Assembly (NCBI GenBank): GCA_011322625.1
Contig: DRMH01000012.1
Location: forward strand, 32,387 to 96,386
Direction: 5' to 3'
DNA length: 64,000 nt
Source of the DNA: Thermosulfurimonas dismutans
Lineage (GTDB): Bacteria > Desulfobacterota > Thermodesulfobacteria > Thermodesulfobacteriales > Thermodesulfobacteriaceae
This document shows, piece after piece, positions 8,399-17,911 of the stretch; positions within the stretch are counted from its first letter, which is position 1; every line of letters begins with the position of its first letter. The notes beneath the pieces are model-generated. The model had not been told where the DNA came from. It did not search any database and was given only the letters and a program-made list of their open reading frames with translations. Made by a program: the position numbers and the translations under genes.

Positions 8399-9370
8399 TT
8401 AGACGGATATGTCTTTTAGCCAGTATTTATTTTCCAAATACCATTTCACGGTACGCGAAAGGCCTTCGTCAAGGGAGATCTCTGGTCGCCAGTCAAGAAG
8501 CCTTTCCGCCTTTCCGATCTCCGCCCAGGTGACCTTCATGTCCGCCCGGTGAAACTCCCGGTACTCCACCCGGGCCTTCTTTCCCAGGAGGTTTTCTATC
8601 TTTTCAATCAGGGTATTGATGGAGACCGGGTTTCTTCCTCCGCCGAGGTTGATGATCTCGTAGCCGAGAGGCCTTAGGGCCCGCACCGTGCCCCGGGCGA
8701 TGTCGTCCACATAGGTGAAGTCCCGGGCCTGGGTGCCGTCCCCATAGACCACCACCGGTTTTCCCTCGTCAATCCACTTGATGAAGCGAAAATAGCTCAT
8801 GTCCGGGCGTCCGGCCGGTCCGAAGACCGTAAAGTAGCGGAGGACGGAGATGTCAAGCCCGTAGAGGTGATGATAGGTATAGGCCAGGACCTCTGCGGCC
8901 TTCTTGCTTGCGGCATAGGGGGAGAGGGGACGGTTCACCGGAAGGTCCTCCCGATAGGGAAGGGGGGATCCGGCATAGACCGAGGAGGTGGAGGCGAGGA
9001 CCATCTTCTTTACGCCCCTATCCCGCATGATCTCTAAGAGATTGAGCGTCCCCTCCACGTTGGTGCGGTAATAGACCCAGGGGTCCTCCATGCTTGCCCG
9101 CACCCCGGCCCGGGCCGCAAGATTTATCACCGCCTCTACCGGAAAGGTTTCAAAGAGGACCCTGAGGGCCCCGTGGTTTTCGATATCCACCTCCAAAAAC
9201 CGGAAGTCCGGATGTTTTTTGAGCTTTTCAAGGCGCCAGAGCTTGAGCCTTACCGCGTAATAGTCGTTCAGGTTGTCCACCCCGAGGACCCGGGCTCCCT
9301 CGGAAAGCAGGAACTCGCAGGTCTTCCAGCCGATAAACCCCGCCGCCCCGGTGACCAGAATCCAGCCCAC
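8399..9370 (-). CDS. NAD-dependent sugar-nucleotide epimerase (UDP-glucuronate 4-epimerase-like)
   Basis: 323-residue extended short-chain dehydrogenase. Seen: the Rossmann GAAGFIG, DNLNDYYAVRLK (typical of UDP-glucuronate 4-epimerases), STSSVY and the catalytic YAASK. The product probably feeds lipopolysaccharide or capsule. It starts at GTG 9370 with a strong AGGAGGGG site; TATAAT lies about 25 nt upstream at 9400-9395. The aldolase gene follows directly. Confidence 0.85.
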   Translation of the reverse strand: MGWILVTGAAGFIGWKTCEFLLSEGARVLGVDNLNDYYAVRLKLWRLEKLKKHPDFRFLEVDIENHGALRVLFETFPVEAVINLAARAGVRASMEDPWVYYRTNVEGTLNLLEIMRDRGVKKMVLASTSSVYAGSPLPYREDLPVNRPLSPYAASKKAAEVLAYTYHHLYGLDISVLRYFTVFGPAGRPDMSYFRFIKWIDEGKPVVVYGDGTQARDFTYVDDIARGTVRALRPLGYEIINLGGGRNPVSINTLIEKIENLLGKKARVEYREFHRADMKVTWAEIGKAERLLDWRPEISLDEGLSRTVKWYLENKYWLKDISV

Positions 9371-9427
9371 AGAACCCCTCCTTTTTGAGGAGGCATTATA
9401 GGCCCGGTTGGGTCCTTTAGGAAGGGT

Positions 9428-10636
9428 TTAGGGCAGGGCCCCGTTCTTAAAGGAGAGGGCAAGCCCTATGATCACCATCACCACGATCCAGAGCCAGGAA
9501 AGGAGTACCGAGAGCCTTCCCCAGCCGTGAGCCCCTACCTCCTTCTGGCCCCTTCCGGCCCGATAAACCACAAGCCCCACGTAACCCAGGATCACCAGCC
9601 CCATAAGGAAGGTGAGGAGAAAGAGGGCCGTTGAGGACCAGCTGGGATGGACCGGATAGCTGGCAAAGGAATACCCGGCCCGGGAAAGATATTTCATGCG
9701 CAGGGCCTCCCGGGTGTAACTCATGAAAAAGACCGTGGCCGCAAGAAGGGCCCCGATTCTTCCGGCGTGGGGCTCGGGATTGTGCCGCACCAGAAGCAGA
9801 TAAAGGATGAAAAGGAGCCCGAATCCGGCCCCGAGGAGGAAGAGGGGATGGGTGTAAAAGCGGAATTCCGCGGGAAGGGAAAGAAGCCACCAGATACCGA
9901 CTGCAGCCTGAAGCAGGGAAAAGATGAGGGCCAGGCGAGCCCCGGTGCGGGCCGCCCAGGAGAGATAATTCGGATCGTAGTCCGCACGTGGACGGAAATA
10001 GCGGGCATAAAAGAGGAGAAAGATCCCGGTTGTGGCCATCGAAGCCAAGAGAAAGTGAAGCAGTCGCGGGAGGCTCAGGGCAAAGAGTTTGCCCCCGGAC
10101 TGGTATTCCGTGCCTCCTTTTGCAGCCCATTCCGGCCATTTTTCCGGATGTAAGGCCTGAAGGGAAAGGGCATGGATGATCACCGCCACGAGAAGGAGGG
10201 AGATAAAGGCCACCAGCGGCCAGAGCGGATTCCCGGCCCCCTCGTAGCCTCCCCGGAGGTAATAGAGGTAAAGGAGGGAAAAGGAGAGAGCGATCAGGGC
10301 CAGGAAGGCCAGCGCCCACCAGGCGGAGATCACGTTGGAGAAATACCAGAAGGGGTCGTAAAGGACCTGAATAAAGAGGAGCGGGGCTACTGCCAGGACG
10401 ATGACCCAGGAAAGGGTGATGGGAAGGGCCCGGGAAAGGGAACGCGAAAGCCTCCGGCCGTAGGAGCCCCCGAAGAGCCTACCCCAGAGGAGGACGAGTG
10501 TTCCCCCCAGAACGAGGTTTACGGCCAGGATGTGAAGGGTAAAGGTCAGGACCAGCAGAAAGTCAAAGAGCCAGGGATAGAAAGGAAGCCCGCTTACATC
10601 CCGTAAATGTTGAAGATAGAGGGCCAGAGGCTCCAT
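9428..10636 (-). CDS. Cytochrome bd-like membrane subunit without c-haem (CydA'-like)
   Basis: 402 residues with about ten membrane segments. The N-terminal helices (FTLHILAVNLVLGGTLVLLWG) resemble those of the partner gene upstream and of CydA, with a His placed where CydA has a haem ligand. It lies 13 nt after the CydA-like gene, with a strong AAGGAGG site. I read it as the second, homologous subunit of a two-subunit quinol-linked complex, like the CydA/CydA' pairs of some bd-family enzymes. Whether it reduces oxygen is not known. Confidence 0.65.
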   Translation of the reverse strand: MEPLALYLQHLRDVSGLPFYPWLFDFLLVLTFTLHILAVNLVLGGTLVLLWGRLFGGSYGRRLSRSLSRALPITLSWVIVLAVAPLLFIQVLYDPFWYFSNVISAWWALAFLALIALSFSLLYLYYLRGGYEGAGNPLWPLVAFISLLLVAVIIHALSLQALHPEKWPEWAAKGGTEYQSGGKLFALSLPRLLHFLLASMATTGIFLLFYARYFRPRADYDPNYLSWAARTGARLALIFSLLQAAVGIWWLLSLPAEFRFYTHPLFLLGAGFGLLFILYLLLVRHNPEPHAGRIGALLAATVFFMSYTREALRMKYLSRAGYSFASYPVHPSWSSTALFLLTFLMGLVILGYVGLVVYRAGRGQKEVGAHGWGRLSVLLSWLWIVVMVIIGLALSFKNGALP

Positions 10637-10649
10637 CCTTCCCTCCTCC

Positions 10650-11981
10650 TTAGGGATTTTCTTTCACCAGGGTGGAGAGGTAGGCCCCGGCAGCCAGCCG
10701 CTCCTCCTCGGTGCCCACGAAAGGCGGCATATAGGGATAGCCGTCAAGCCCCTCCAGAAAGCCGGCGAGATCCTCCGGGGTTTTCAGCCCCAGACCCTTA
10801 AGAAGCCGGGGAAGACTCCGGAGTCCTTTCGGGGAAAGGGCGTGGCAGTTCGCACATTCGTGGGCCACCAGGATGCGCCCTACGGAAAGTCGGTTCTTCT
10901 CCGTGATGGTCCTTAGCTCCGGGGGAAGATAACCCAAACGGGAGAGATACCCCTTCTCGTTAAGGACCTCCACTTCGGAGGCTATGCCCTTGGCCGGAAG
11001 ATCCGCCCCCACCACCTGATGTGAGTACATGAAGCCGTTTATTATATAAGGACGACGTACGCCCTCTCGCAGCCCCTCTCCGGAGAGGATGCCCAGAAAG
11101 AGGATTATCAAGGTAAGAAGGGCCAGGGGGACATTATTTAATCTCGGAAAGAGGATCCCAAAGAGCAGGAAATAGAGGCCCACGATCCCTCCGGAGATCG
11201 CCGCCACCTTAAGAAGGGTGGAGAGATAGGGGAGGGTTCCTCCGAAGAGGAAATCCCGGGCCTCAGGGGGAAGTTTTTTAAGCCACCAGTAGCCGAAGAG
11301 GGTCCCGAGGATAAGCCCGAAAAGGCCCCAGGCCCCGGCAAGTCGGCTTACCTCCCGGGCCACCTCGCGCTCCTTAAGGGTGGCGGCAATAAGCAGCGCG
11401 TAGAGCCCGGCTATCCCGAACATGAAGAAGGTGCGGGCTCCGAGCTGGGGCCAGTAGGTGGGGTTGAAGAAGCCGTCGAAGAAACGACCGGTCTCAAGCC
11501 ACCTTCCCGGAGTGAGCATGAAGGCCAGGATCCCGGTGATGATGATCATGCTGATCCAGGCGGAAAGGGCGTAGAGATAGCCGATCCGAAGATGGGTGCG
11601 CTCGTCCACCTTGCCCAGGGTGTAATAGTAGGCATAGATGGTGGCCACCTCGATGAGGAAGAAGACCCACTCCGTGGCCCAGCCCCACACATAGTTGTGG
11701 ATCAGGGCCGAGATTCCCCGGGGGCTGGATACGGTGGCCGAATACCAGATCCCCACCCCGGAAAGCGAACCGAACACAAAACAGAAGATCAGGATGAGGA
11801 GGGTGTAGCGCCGGACAAAGGAAAGGAGCTCCGGCCGGCCCTCCCGATAGGCCTTCCCCTCAATATAGACATTGAACCAGAAGGCCCCCACTGCAAGATG
11901 GGAGGGAAGGATATGAAAGGAGGCGATAAGGCCGATTACCAGGGCCGAAGAAAGATAGGGTACCACCCAGATAGGATACAT
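10650..11981 (-). CDS. Cytochrome bd-family CydA-like subunit with C-terminal c-type haem
   Basis: 443 residues. The N-terminal half aligns by eye with CydA: a His-containing first helix ([15 protein letters not shown]), SGVGIWYSA, a helix with two Glu ([12 protein letters not shown]) and the helix ending [12 protein letters not shown]. The family's Q-loop is not obvious. The C-terminal soluble part carries one c-haem motif, CANCH (near 10846-10860), and a possible axial Met (PYMPPF). A periplasmic c-haem next to a bd-like core suggests electron exchange between quinol and cytochrome c. It has AGGTGGGG upstream and the promoter at 12011-12039. Confidence 0.7.
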   Translation of the reverse strand: MYPIWVVPYLSSALVIGLIASFHILPSHLAVGAFWFNVYIEGKAYREGRPELLSFVRRYTLLILIFCFVFGSLSGVGIWYSATVSSPRGISALIHNYVWGWATEWVFFLIEVATIYAYYYTLGKVDERTHLRIGYLYALSAWISMIIITGILAFMLTPGRWLETGRFFDGFFNPTYWPQLGARTFFMFGIAGLYALLIAATLKEREVAREVSRLAGAWGLFGLILGTLFGYWWLKKLPPEARDFLFGGTLPYLSTLLKVAAISGGIVGLYFLLFGILFPRLNNVPLALLTLIILFLGILSGEGLREGVRRPYIINGFMYSHQVVGADLPAKGIASEVEVLNEKGYLSRLGYLPPELRTITEKNRLSVGRILVAHECANCHALSPKGLRSLPRLLKGLGLKTPEDLAGFLEGLDGYPYMPPFVGTEEERLAAGAYLSTLVKENP

Positions 11982-12010
11982 ACCCCACCTCCCGGAGAAG
12001 ATAATTTTAG

Positions 12011-12039
12011 ATTTTATATAAAAAATTTTTTAAGATCAA
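12011..12039 (-). promoter_or_regulatory. Promoter of the cytochrome bd-like operon
   Basis: On the minus strand TTGATC (12039-12034), a 17-nt spacer and TAAAAT (12016-12011), in a short AT-rich island about 30 nt before the start codon. Confidence 0.5.
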
Positions 12040-12072
12040 GCCCAATTTTCGGGGTGGGTTCGCTCTCGGAGG

Positions 12073-12582
12073 TTAGGGGTGAGGGAGGTTTTTCTGGAGG
12101 AGGGTCCGGAGATAATCCTCGAGCAGGAAGAGGGTTCGGGCCTCGGGTTCCTGGGCCGCGGTGAGGAGGGTGAGTTTTTCCGCCGGGAACCTTTCCCGAA
12201 ACCAGGGACAGAAGAAGTTCCGGCAGAGGAGGGGGCGGGCGGGGAGGGAGCAGCCCTTTAGGCTAAGGAAGAAACAGCCGGAAGGAAAGGCCCTCCTTTC
12301 CGGAAGCCGGGCCCCTAGGGAGAGATTTATCAGAAGGAGTTCCCGGCTGACATGGAGTTCCATGTCCCGGCCGCAGCAGGTGGGCTCCCCCCGGGCCGCA
12401 CATTCCGCACAGAGTCGGTAGGCCCCGGTTTCGCGATAAAGCCTTTCGGTTTCCGCAAGGGCCTCCCGTAGATCCTCAAGGAGGCGAACTAAATAAGGGT
12501 CTTCGTAGAGCTGGGGCTTAAGCTTTCGCCACAGCTCGAGGGCTTCCTCCAGGGTGCGAAGGAAGAGGGTTTCGGATTTCAC
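12073..12582 (-). CDS. Cys-rich protein, possible YkgJ-like metal-binding domain
   Basis: 169 residues, all-helical at the N-terminus, then a Cys cluster: CAECAARGEPTCC, GCFFLSLKGC, then CRNFFC. Such clusters occur in YkgJ-type proteins that bind zinc or an iron-sulfur centre. The function is not known. It overlaps the DUF1015 gene by four bases (ATGA), so the two are translationally coupled. Confidence 0.65.
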   Translation of the reverse strand: MKSETLFLRTLEEALELWRKLKPQLYEDPYLVRLLEDLREALAETERLYRETGAYRLCAECAARGEPTCCGRDMELHVSRELLLINLSLGARLPERRAFPSGCFFLSLKGCSLPARPLLCRNFFCPWFRERFPAEKLTLLTAAQEPEARTLFLLEDYLRTLLQKNLPHP

Positions 12583-13823
12583 GGGCAGGGCGGTGAAGCC
12601 TCGGGATTTATGCGGAAGATGACCAGTCCGGTAAGGATTTTGGGGTAAAAGTAGGTGGATTTATGGGGCATGACCTTTCCGCTGCGGGCCACTTCCTCCA
12701 GTACCTTTGCCGGGGTGGGGGGAAGCAGAAAGGCCAGAGCCCCTTTGTCTGCTTCGTGGCGCACCTCCTCCGGCCAGGGAGTATAGGTGAGGAGACCCTT
12801 TTCCTTGAGGTCCTTTTCCGTTTCTCCGAAGAGCCGAAGCACGATCCGGGCGCACCAGGAGGCCGGGAGTCGGTTTTCCGGAAGCCCGCTTTCCCTTTCC
12901 CATCGTTCCAGGATCTCCCGGTGCAGGCGCACCTTATAGGCCCGGCGCTGAAAGAAAAGAAGAAAGGCCCCTTCCTCGGAGGGAAGGGATGCGGTGAAGG
13001 AGACCTCCCTCATCTCGCCCAGTTCCGTGAGGATCTCCCGTAGCCGGGACTCTTCAGGGACCCGTCTCAGGATACGATGGGTGGGCAATACCAGAAGTCC
13101 CGGGTCCTCGAAGGGGCACATGTACATCATCATGTAATGGAAACATCGGGGGCCTTCCGGACGCAGACGCGATTCCATTTCCTGGGCGTAGCGCAGAGCG
13201 GTGGTGTAGCGATGGTGGCCATCGGCGATATAGAAGGGCCTTTCCTGCCAGAAGGAACAGAGGGCCCGCTGTACTTCGGGGTCCCGGAGGCGATAGAGTT
13301 CGTGGCGCTGCCCTCCTTCGGTCTGAATTTCCAGGATTTTTTCCTCCGGGCGCGACTGAAGGGTGAAAAGTTCCGGATCGCGATAGAGAACAAAGATCTG
13401 GCTGAACTGAGCGGAGGTGGCCCGCAGGAGCTCCAGACGGTCCTCGGTCACCCGGGGGAAGGTCTTCTCATGGGGAAGGATTTTCCCCTGGGTAAAGGGA
13501 CTCAGCCGGACCAGGGCTATGAACCCCGTGCGGGTGTATTCTTTTCCGGCCACCGAGAAATGCAGACGATAGAGATAGATGCTGGGAGAGTCTTCCCGGA
13601 TGAGGATCCCTTCTTTTATCCACTGTTGGAGGGAGCGGGCGGCCTGGCGATAGCGTTCCGGCCCCCCGCCCAGCTCAAGATGAAAGATATTGTACGGATC
13701 GCGGCGCAGATATTCCTGGGCCTCCTCCGGCGTAACCACGTCGTAAGGCGGAGCCACCACCCGGGAGAGATCCACCCGCCCGGGATGATACCGCCAGCCG
13801 TAAAAGGGTCTTACCTCGGGCAT
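12579..13823 (-). CDS. DUF1015 family protein
   Basis: 414 residues, the normal family length. Signatures seen: an N-terminal RPF.GWRY...VVAPPYDVV, the middle ILPHEKTFP, then FYIADGHHRYTTALRY and the C-terminal HKSTYFYPK. The conserved His/Asp-rich ADGHHRY suggests an enzyme. The family is widespread in bacteria and archaea without an assigned reaction; some members sit near serine or amino acid metabolism. First gene of the pair with the Cys-rich protein. Confidence 0.85.
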   Translation of the reverse strand: MPEVRPFYGWRYHPGRVDLSRVVAPPYDVVTPEEAQEYLRRDPYNIFHLELGGGPERYRQAARSLQQWIKEGILIREDSPSIYLYRLHFSVAGKEYTRTGFIALVRLSPFTQGKILPHEKTFPRVTEDRLELLRATSAQFSQIFVLYRDPELFTLQSRPEEKILEIQTEGGQRHELYRLRDPEVQRALCSFWQERPFYIADGHHRYTTALRYAQEMESRLRPEGPRCFHYMMMYMCPFEDPGLLVLPTHRILRRVPEESRLREILTELGEMREVSFTASLPSEEGAFLLFFQRRAYKVRLHREILERWERESGLPENRLPASWCARIVLRLFGETEKDLKEKGLLTYTPWPEEVRHEADKGALAFLLPPTPAKVLEEVARSGKVMPHKSTYFYPKILTGLVIFRINPEASPPCP

Positions 13824-13927
13824 GGCCTTTCACCTAATATGAAACCTCTTTTTCGTCAACTTGCCTCGCGGGGTTTAGTGTTTATATGTTGAAATAGACC
13901 CGGTGATATCCTTAAGGGAGGGGAGGA

Positions 13928-14530
13928 ATGCAGGTTTTACTGGCCATTCTGGTAGCCGTAGCCATTCTGGTCCTTTTGGTGCTGGGGGTGGTGCTCTGGA
14001 AGCTAAAGGAGGTGCTGGAGAGGGTGCAGGTTACGGTGGCACGCTCGGAGCAGACCCTGGCGGCCACGACCCAGACCCTGGAAAGGGTTAACCATCTGGC
14101 CGAGGAGGTGGCGGTGCTGCCCGGGGCCATCCGGGAACTCCTGGATTCCTTCCGGGAAATAGCCCGGGATCTCTCCGAAGAGGTTAAGGCGCGTCTGGAG
14201 CGGCTGGATACTCTGCTTGAGGCCCTGGAAGGAAGGGTCTCCGGAGAAATCCCCCGGGTACTGGTGCAGACCGAACGCACCCTCTCGGAGGTGGAGGGGC
14301 TGATAGCCGGTCTGCGGGAGAAGCTTTCGGCGCTGGATGAACTGACCGAGGCGGTGCGAACCCTTTCCCGCTCTTTCCGCGAGGTGAGCCGCACGGCCAC
14401 CGTGGCCGTGGATACGGTAAATCGTGAGTTGCAGGACCTGGTGGTGGAGCTTTCGGCTGCCGTGGCCGGAGTGAGGGAAGGGATGAAGGTGGTTTCCAAA
14501 TTAATACCTTTCCGAAAACGTAATCCTTAA
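13928..14530 (+). CDS. Membrane-anchored coiled-coil protein (DUF948-like)
   Basis: 200 residues: one N-terminal membrane helix (MQVLLAILVAVAILVLLVLG) followed by a long heptad-rich region with regular Thr/Val/Leu spacing, and a basic C-terminus (FRKRNP). This matches DUF948-type proteins found beside YtxH-type proteins, as here (the next gene starts 15 nt later). A GGGAGG site precedes the ATG. Likely an envelope-associated structural or stress protein. Confidence 0.75.
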   Translation: MQVLLAILVAVAILVLLVLGVVLWKLKEVLERVQVTVARSEQTLAATTQTLERVNHLAEEVAVLPGAIRELLDSFREIARDLSEEVKARLERLDTLLEALEGRVSGEIPRVLVQTERTLSEVEGLIAGLREKLSALDELTEAVRTLSRSFREVSRTATVAVDTVNRELQDLVVELSAAVAGVREGMKVVSKLIPFRKRNP

Positions 14531-14545
14531 AGGAGGTGGTCAAAG

Positions 14546-14938
14546 ATGGCGGAACGGGGAATCTCTCTGGGTAATGTAGCGGTGGCTTTTGTCCTGGGAG
14601 GGCTGGTGGGAGCCGGTCTGGCTCTGCTTTTTGCCCCGGCCAGCGGCGAGGAGGTAAGGGAGCGGCTGCGTTCCAAGGGAGAGGAGACCAGGGAAAGACT
14701 GAGGGAGAAGACCGGGGAACTCCGGATGCGGGCCGAGGAATTACGGGAGCGGGCCGAGGAGCTCAAGAGTCGAATCCTGTCCGGAGCCGAGGAGATCAAG
14801 GGCCGCGGGATAGAGACGCTGGAGGAGGCCAAACGGGTGCTGGAGGAGGCCATCGAGGCCGGTAAGGAGGCCATGCGTCGGGAGAAGGAAAAGCTGGCCC
14901 AGAAGCTGAAAAGGGAGGAAGCCGCGGGGACGGCCTAA
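14546..14938 (+). CDS. YtxH domain-containing protein
   Basis: 130 residues: a glycine-zipper membrane segment (AVAFVLGGLVGAGLALLFAP) followed by ASGEEVRERL and a long highly charged helix, the layout of YtxH-family proteins. AAGGAGGTGGT precedes the start. Its stop overlaps that of nadK (CTAA). Confidence 0.85.
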   Translation: MAERGISLGNVAVAFVLGGLVGAGLALLFAPASGEEVRERLRSKGEETRERLREKTGELRMRAEELRERAEELKSRILSGAEEIKGRGIETLEEAKRVLEEAIEAGKEAMRREKEKLAQKLKREEAAGTA

Positions 14939-15717
14939 ATCTTGCTCTCCCCCCACCCGAGCTTATCCCTCAGGATGGTAAAATAGCTCCGGGTGGGGGA
15001 GGTGAGAAGTTTAAGCGGGCGCGGATGGCGCTGAATGGTTACCTTCCCCCCGGCCGGAAGTTCCCGGTTGATTCTTCCATCCACCACCAGATGCACCTCG
15101 GGAGAAGGGCTGATGAGCTGGATTTCCACCCGGGTTTCCGCCGGAAGGACCAGGGGCCGGGCGCTTAACATGAAGGGGCAGATAGGGGTCAGGACCAGGG
15201 CCTGAGTGCGGGGATGGAGAATGGGGCCCCCGGCGGAAAGATTATAGGCCGTGGAACCCGTGGGGGTGGCGGCGATGAGCCCGTCGCCGTAGTAGGTGGT
15301 GAGATATTCCTCTCCGGCCCGTACCCGCAGATGAATCATATGCCCCAGAGGCCCCTTGAGGATGGCGGCCTCATTAAGGGCCAGGAACTCCTCCCCCTTT
15401 AGGTTCACCCGCAGCAACATGCGTTCCTCCTGGGGCAGGTCTCCGCGGAGAAGACGGGAAAGAGCCAGTTCTGCTTCTTCCAGCTGAATTTCGGTGAGGA
15501 AGCCCAGTTTGCCGTAGTTTATCCCCAGGATGGGAAGATCCAGTTGATGGGCCACCGGAGCGGCCCGCAACAGGGTGCCATCCCCCCCCACCACCAGAAC
15601 GAAATCCGCTCCTTCCCCCCGGCGGGGGGATACGGTTTCAATGCCCATTTTCTCCAGGAGATCCACCAGAGGAGGTGGCAGGGAAAGCCCTTCCTTCAGA
15701 TAGAGAATGGCCCTCAT
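14935..15717 (-). CDS. nadK: NAD kinase
   Basis: 260 residues. It phosphorylates NAD to NADP. Seen: the catalytic VVGGDGTLLRA and the NAD-binding ATPTGSTAYNLSAGGPI, plus LGINYGKLGFL. nadE lies about 2 kb away, so two NAD(P) genes cluster here around lptD. Its promoter predicts a leaderless message. Confidence 0.95.
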   Translation of the reverse strand: MRAILYLKEGLSLPPPLVDLLEKMGIETVSPRRGEGADFVLVVGGDGTLLRAAPVAHQLDLPILGINYGKLGFLTEIQLEEAELALSRLLRGDLPQEERMLLRVNLKGEEFLALNEAAILKGPLGHMIHLRVRAGEEYLTTYYGDGLIAATPTGSTAYNLSAGGPILHPRTQALVLTPICPFMLSARPLVLPAETRVEIQLISPSPEVHLVVDGRINRELPAGGKVTIQRHPRPLKLLTSPTRSYFTILRDKLGWGESKI

Positions 15718-15725
15718 TGGTTGAC

Positions 15726-15753
15726 ATTTTAGAAGGTCTGGGCGAAAGGTAAA
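15726..15753 (-). promoter_or_regulatory. nadK promoter, predicted leaderless
   Basis: On the minus strand TTTACC (15753-15748), a 16-nt spacer and TAAAAT (15731-15726), then eight bases to the ATG at 15717. No Shine-Dalgarno sequence. Confidence 0.45.
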
Positions 15754-15755
15754 GT

Positions 15756-17873
15756 GTGAAGATCCCGGCCCTGGTGTGTCTTATTTTGATCCTGTGGGGT
15801 GGTCTGGCGCGTGCGGCCTGGCGGATCGAGGCCCGAAAACTGACCCTCTACCACCAGCGCCATATAGCCATCGCCGAGGGTCAGGTGGTTATCTCCGGTC
15901 GGGGGCTTACCATTTTTGCCCCCCGGGCCCGTTATGAAATGGAGACCAAACGCCTGTGGCTCTGGGGGCCGGTGAAGATACTCACCCCGCACGGGGACTG
16001 GCTCAAGGGAAAATGGGCGGTTATAGATCTGCGTTCCGGCGAGGGAGAGATAGAAGGGGCTTATCTCTTCATCAAGAAGGACCGGGTCCAGGTGCGGGCC
16101 AAGAGGATGGTCCGCCTGGGGGAGGACCGCTACGAGGCCTATCAGGCGGTGATTTCCACCTGCGATCTGCGGTGCGAGGAGGCCCCTCCCTGGAGTTTTC
16201 ACGCCCGGAAGGTGGAGATCCGGGAGGGAAGGGCCCGGGCCCACTGGGTCTCCTTCTGGGTTAAACGTCTCCCCCTGGCCCTGAGCCCTCTGGTGACCAT
16301 GGCCATCAAACGGAAACGTAAAAGCGGTTTCCTGTTCCCCCGTCTGGTTACCGGTTCTCGCTCCGGAGTGGGTGTGGAGGCCCCGCTTTTCCTGGCCCTG
16401 CACGATAGCTTCGATGCCACCCTCTCTCCCCTCTGGATGAGTCGGCGAGGGGTGCTGTTTTCCGTGGAGGGACGCTGGCGGCTGTCCCGGGATGCGCAGG
16501 GGATAATTCGCTATCGCTATCTCCACGATCGCCTGGAAGACCGCGATTATAACCACGACGGCATCGTACGCGGCAACACCAGCCGTTACTGGATAACCGC
16601 CCGCGTGGATCAGAGGCTTTCCCCCCGCACCGATCTTCACCTGGACCTGGATCTCCTTTCGGATCGGGATTTTCTGGAGGAGTTCGAGGGAGGGCCCTTC
16701 GGATTTTCCGAGACCAATCGGGTCTATCTGAAATGGTTCGGCCGGAGCCTGGAGGAAAGGAATCAGCGCTACCGCACCTCCAGGCTCTGGCTGGCCCATC
16801 GACGGTTCAATACCTATCTGGAAGCGGGGGGAGCTTACCGCGACTGGGTGCTTCCCGGCGGGCAGGCCACGGTGCTCTCCCCGCTGGCCGATATATACCT
16901 CTTTTCCCTGACCCGTCCGCTCCGGGGGCCCTTTACCTTCAACCTGGGGGCCGAGGGGACTTACTGGTATCGGGAAGAAGGGTCCAGAGGATGGCGATTT
17001 CACCTGGCCCCGGAGCTGGCCCTTAATCTGCCCCTGGGGCCTCTGGAAAATCGCTTCAGTTATCAGCTCCTTCACACCCGTTACGCCGTGGACTGGGACA
17101 ACGGCACCACCCGGGATCTGACCCGAACCCTCTATCAGATCAAGGCCGAAAGCACCCTGGAGTTTTATCGGGTTTATCCCCTGAACCACGGAGACCTGGT
17201 GGGTCTGAGACACAGTCTGCGCCCCTACCTGCGTTATTTTTATCGTCCGCCCAAAAACCAGGAGGATCTGCCCCTCTGGGAGAGTGCCGACCGTCTTCCC
17301 CCGGCCCATTACCTGGAATACGGGGTCCTCCAGTTCCTCACCGCCAAGAGCCGGTCCGGAGGAAAACCGCATTACTGGGATCTCATGCGTTTTAATCTCT
17401 ATCAACGTTACGATTTTCGACGGGAGGCCTCAGCCGGAGAAGAACGACATCCCTTTTCCAATCTCTTTTCCGAACTGGAAGTTCGCTTCCCCTCCCGGCT
17501 CAGTTTGCGCTACGATCTGGTCTATAATTTCTACGGTCTGGGGCTTACCCGACAGGAACTGAACCTCTCCTGGTCGCGTTTTCTCCTGGATCGGGTCAAT
17601 GTGGGGTATCAGAGAGACAAACTCCGGAGGATAAAACAGCTCAATCTTTCCGGACGCAAACGTTTCTGGCATCATTTCATCCTCCACGGGGCCCTTTCTC
17701 GCAATCTCATCCGCCAGGAGACCTCCTCGGCCTCTCTGGGTTTGACCTATGAGGGCTCGTGTTTCAGCCTGGATTTCACCCTGGGGGTGACGCCGGAGGA
17801 GACCCGTTTTTCCTTCTGGGTGAACCTCTACGGGTTGGGAGGCTACGGAAGACAGTTCACCCGGGGGCCGTGA
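15756..17873 (+). CDS. lptD: LPS-assembly outer membrane protein LptD (OstA)
   Basis: 705 residues. A signal peptide (VCLILILWGGLARA) leads into an OstA/LptA-like jelly-roll (IAEGQVVISGRGLTIFAPRARYEMET), then a beta-barrel of alternating strands to the C-terminus. The ISTCDLRCEE segment holds the Cys residues expected at the LptD disulfide region. LptD with LptE inserts LPS into the outer leaflet, which shows this is an LPS-making diderm. The start is GTG 15756 with GAAAGG upstream; TTGACA at 15721 could be its -35 but the -10 is unclear. Confidence 0.85.
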   Translation: MKIPALVCLILILWGGLARAAWRIEARKLTLYHQRHIAIAEGQVVISGRGLTIFAPRARYEMETKRLWLWGPVKILTPHGDWLKGKWAVIDLRSGEGEIEGAYLFIKKDRVQVRAKRMVRLGEDRYEAYQAVISTCDLRCEEAPPWSFHARKVEIREGRARAHWVSFWVKRLPLALSPLVTMAIKRKRKSGFLFPRLVTGSRSGVGVEAPLFLALHDSFDATLSPLWMSRRGVLFSVEGRWRLSRDAQGIIRYRYLHDRLEDRDYNHDGIVRGNTSRYWITARVDQRLSPRTDLHLDLDLLSDRDFLEEFEGGPFGFSETNRVYLKWFGRSLEERNQRYRTSRLWLAHRRFNTYLEAGGAYRDWVLPGGQATVLSPLADIYLFSLTRPLRGPFTFNLGAEGTYWYREEGSRGWRFHLAPELALNLPLGPLENRFSYQLLHTRYAVDWDNGTTRDLTRTLYQIKAESTLEFYRVYPLNHGDLVGLRHSLRPYLRYFYRPPKNQEDLPLWESADRLPPAHYLEYGVLQFLTAKSRSGGKPHYWDLMRFNLYQRYDFRREASAGEERHPFSNLFSELEVRFPSRLSLRYDLVYNFYGLGLTRQELNLSWSRFLLDRVNVGYQRDKLRRIKQLNLSGRKRFWHHFILHGALSRNLIRQETSSASLGLTYEGSCFSLDFTLGVTPEETRFSFWVNLYGLGGYGRQFTRGP

Positions 17874-17911
17874 GGTTGACCACCATATCCGGGCGCAGTA
17901 GTCTTTCGGGC

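Noticed and set aside
9376-9392. Hairpin CCTCC/GGAGG covering the ribosome site of the epimerase gene, possible RNA thermometer
   Set aside because: The TATAAT at 9400-9395 puts the transcription start inside the left arm, so the complete hairpin would probably not be transcribed.
15729-17405. Open frame of 558 codons on the minus strand, antisense to lptD
   Set aside because: GC-rich third positions create long antisense frames. The protein is Pro/Gly/Gln-rich with no motif, while the plus strand encodes a full LptD.
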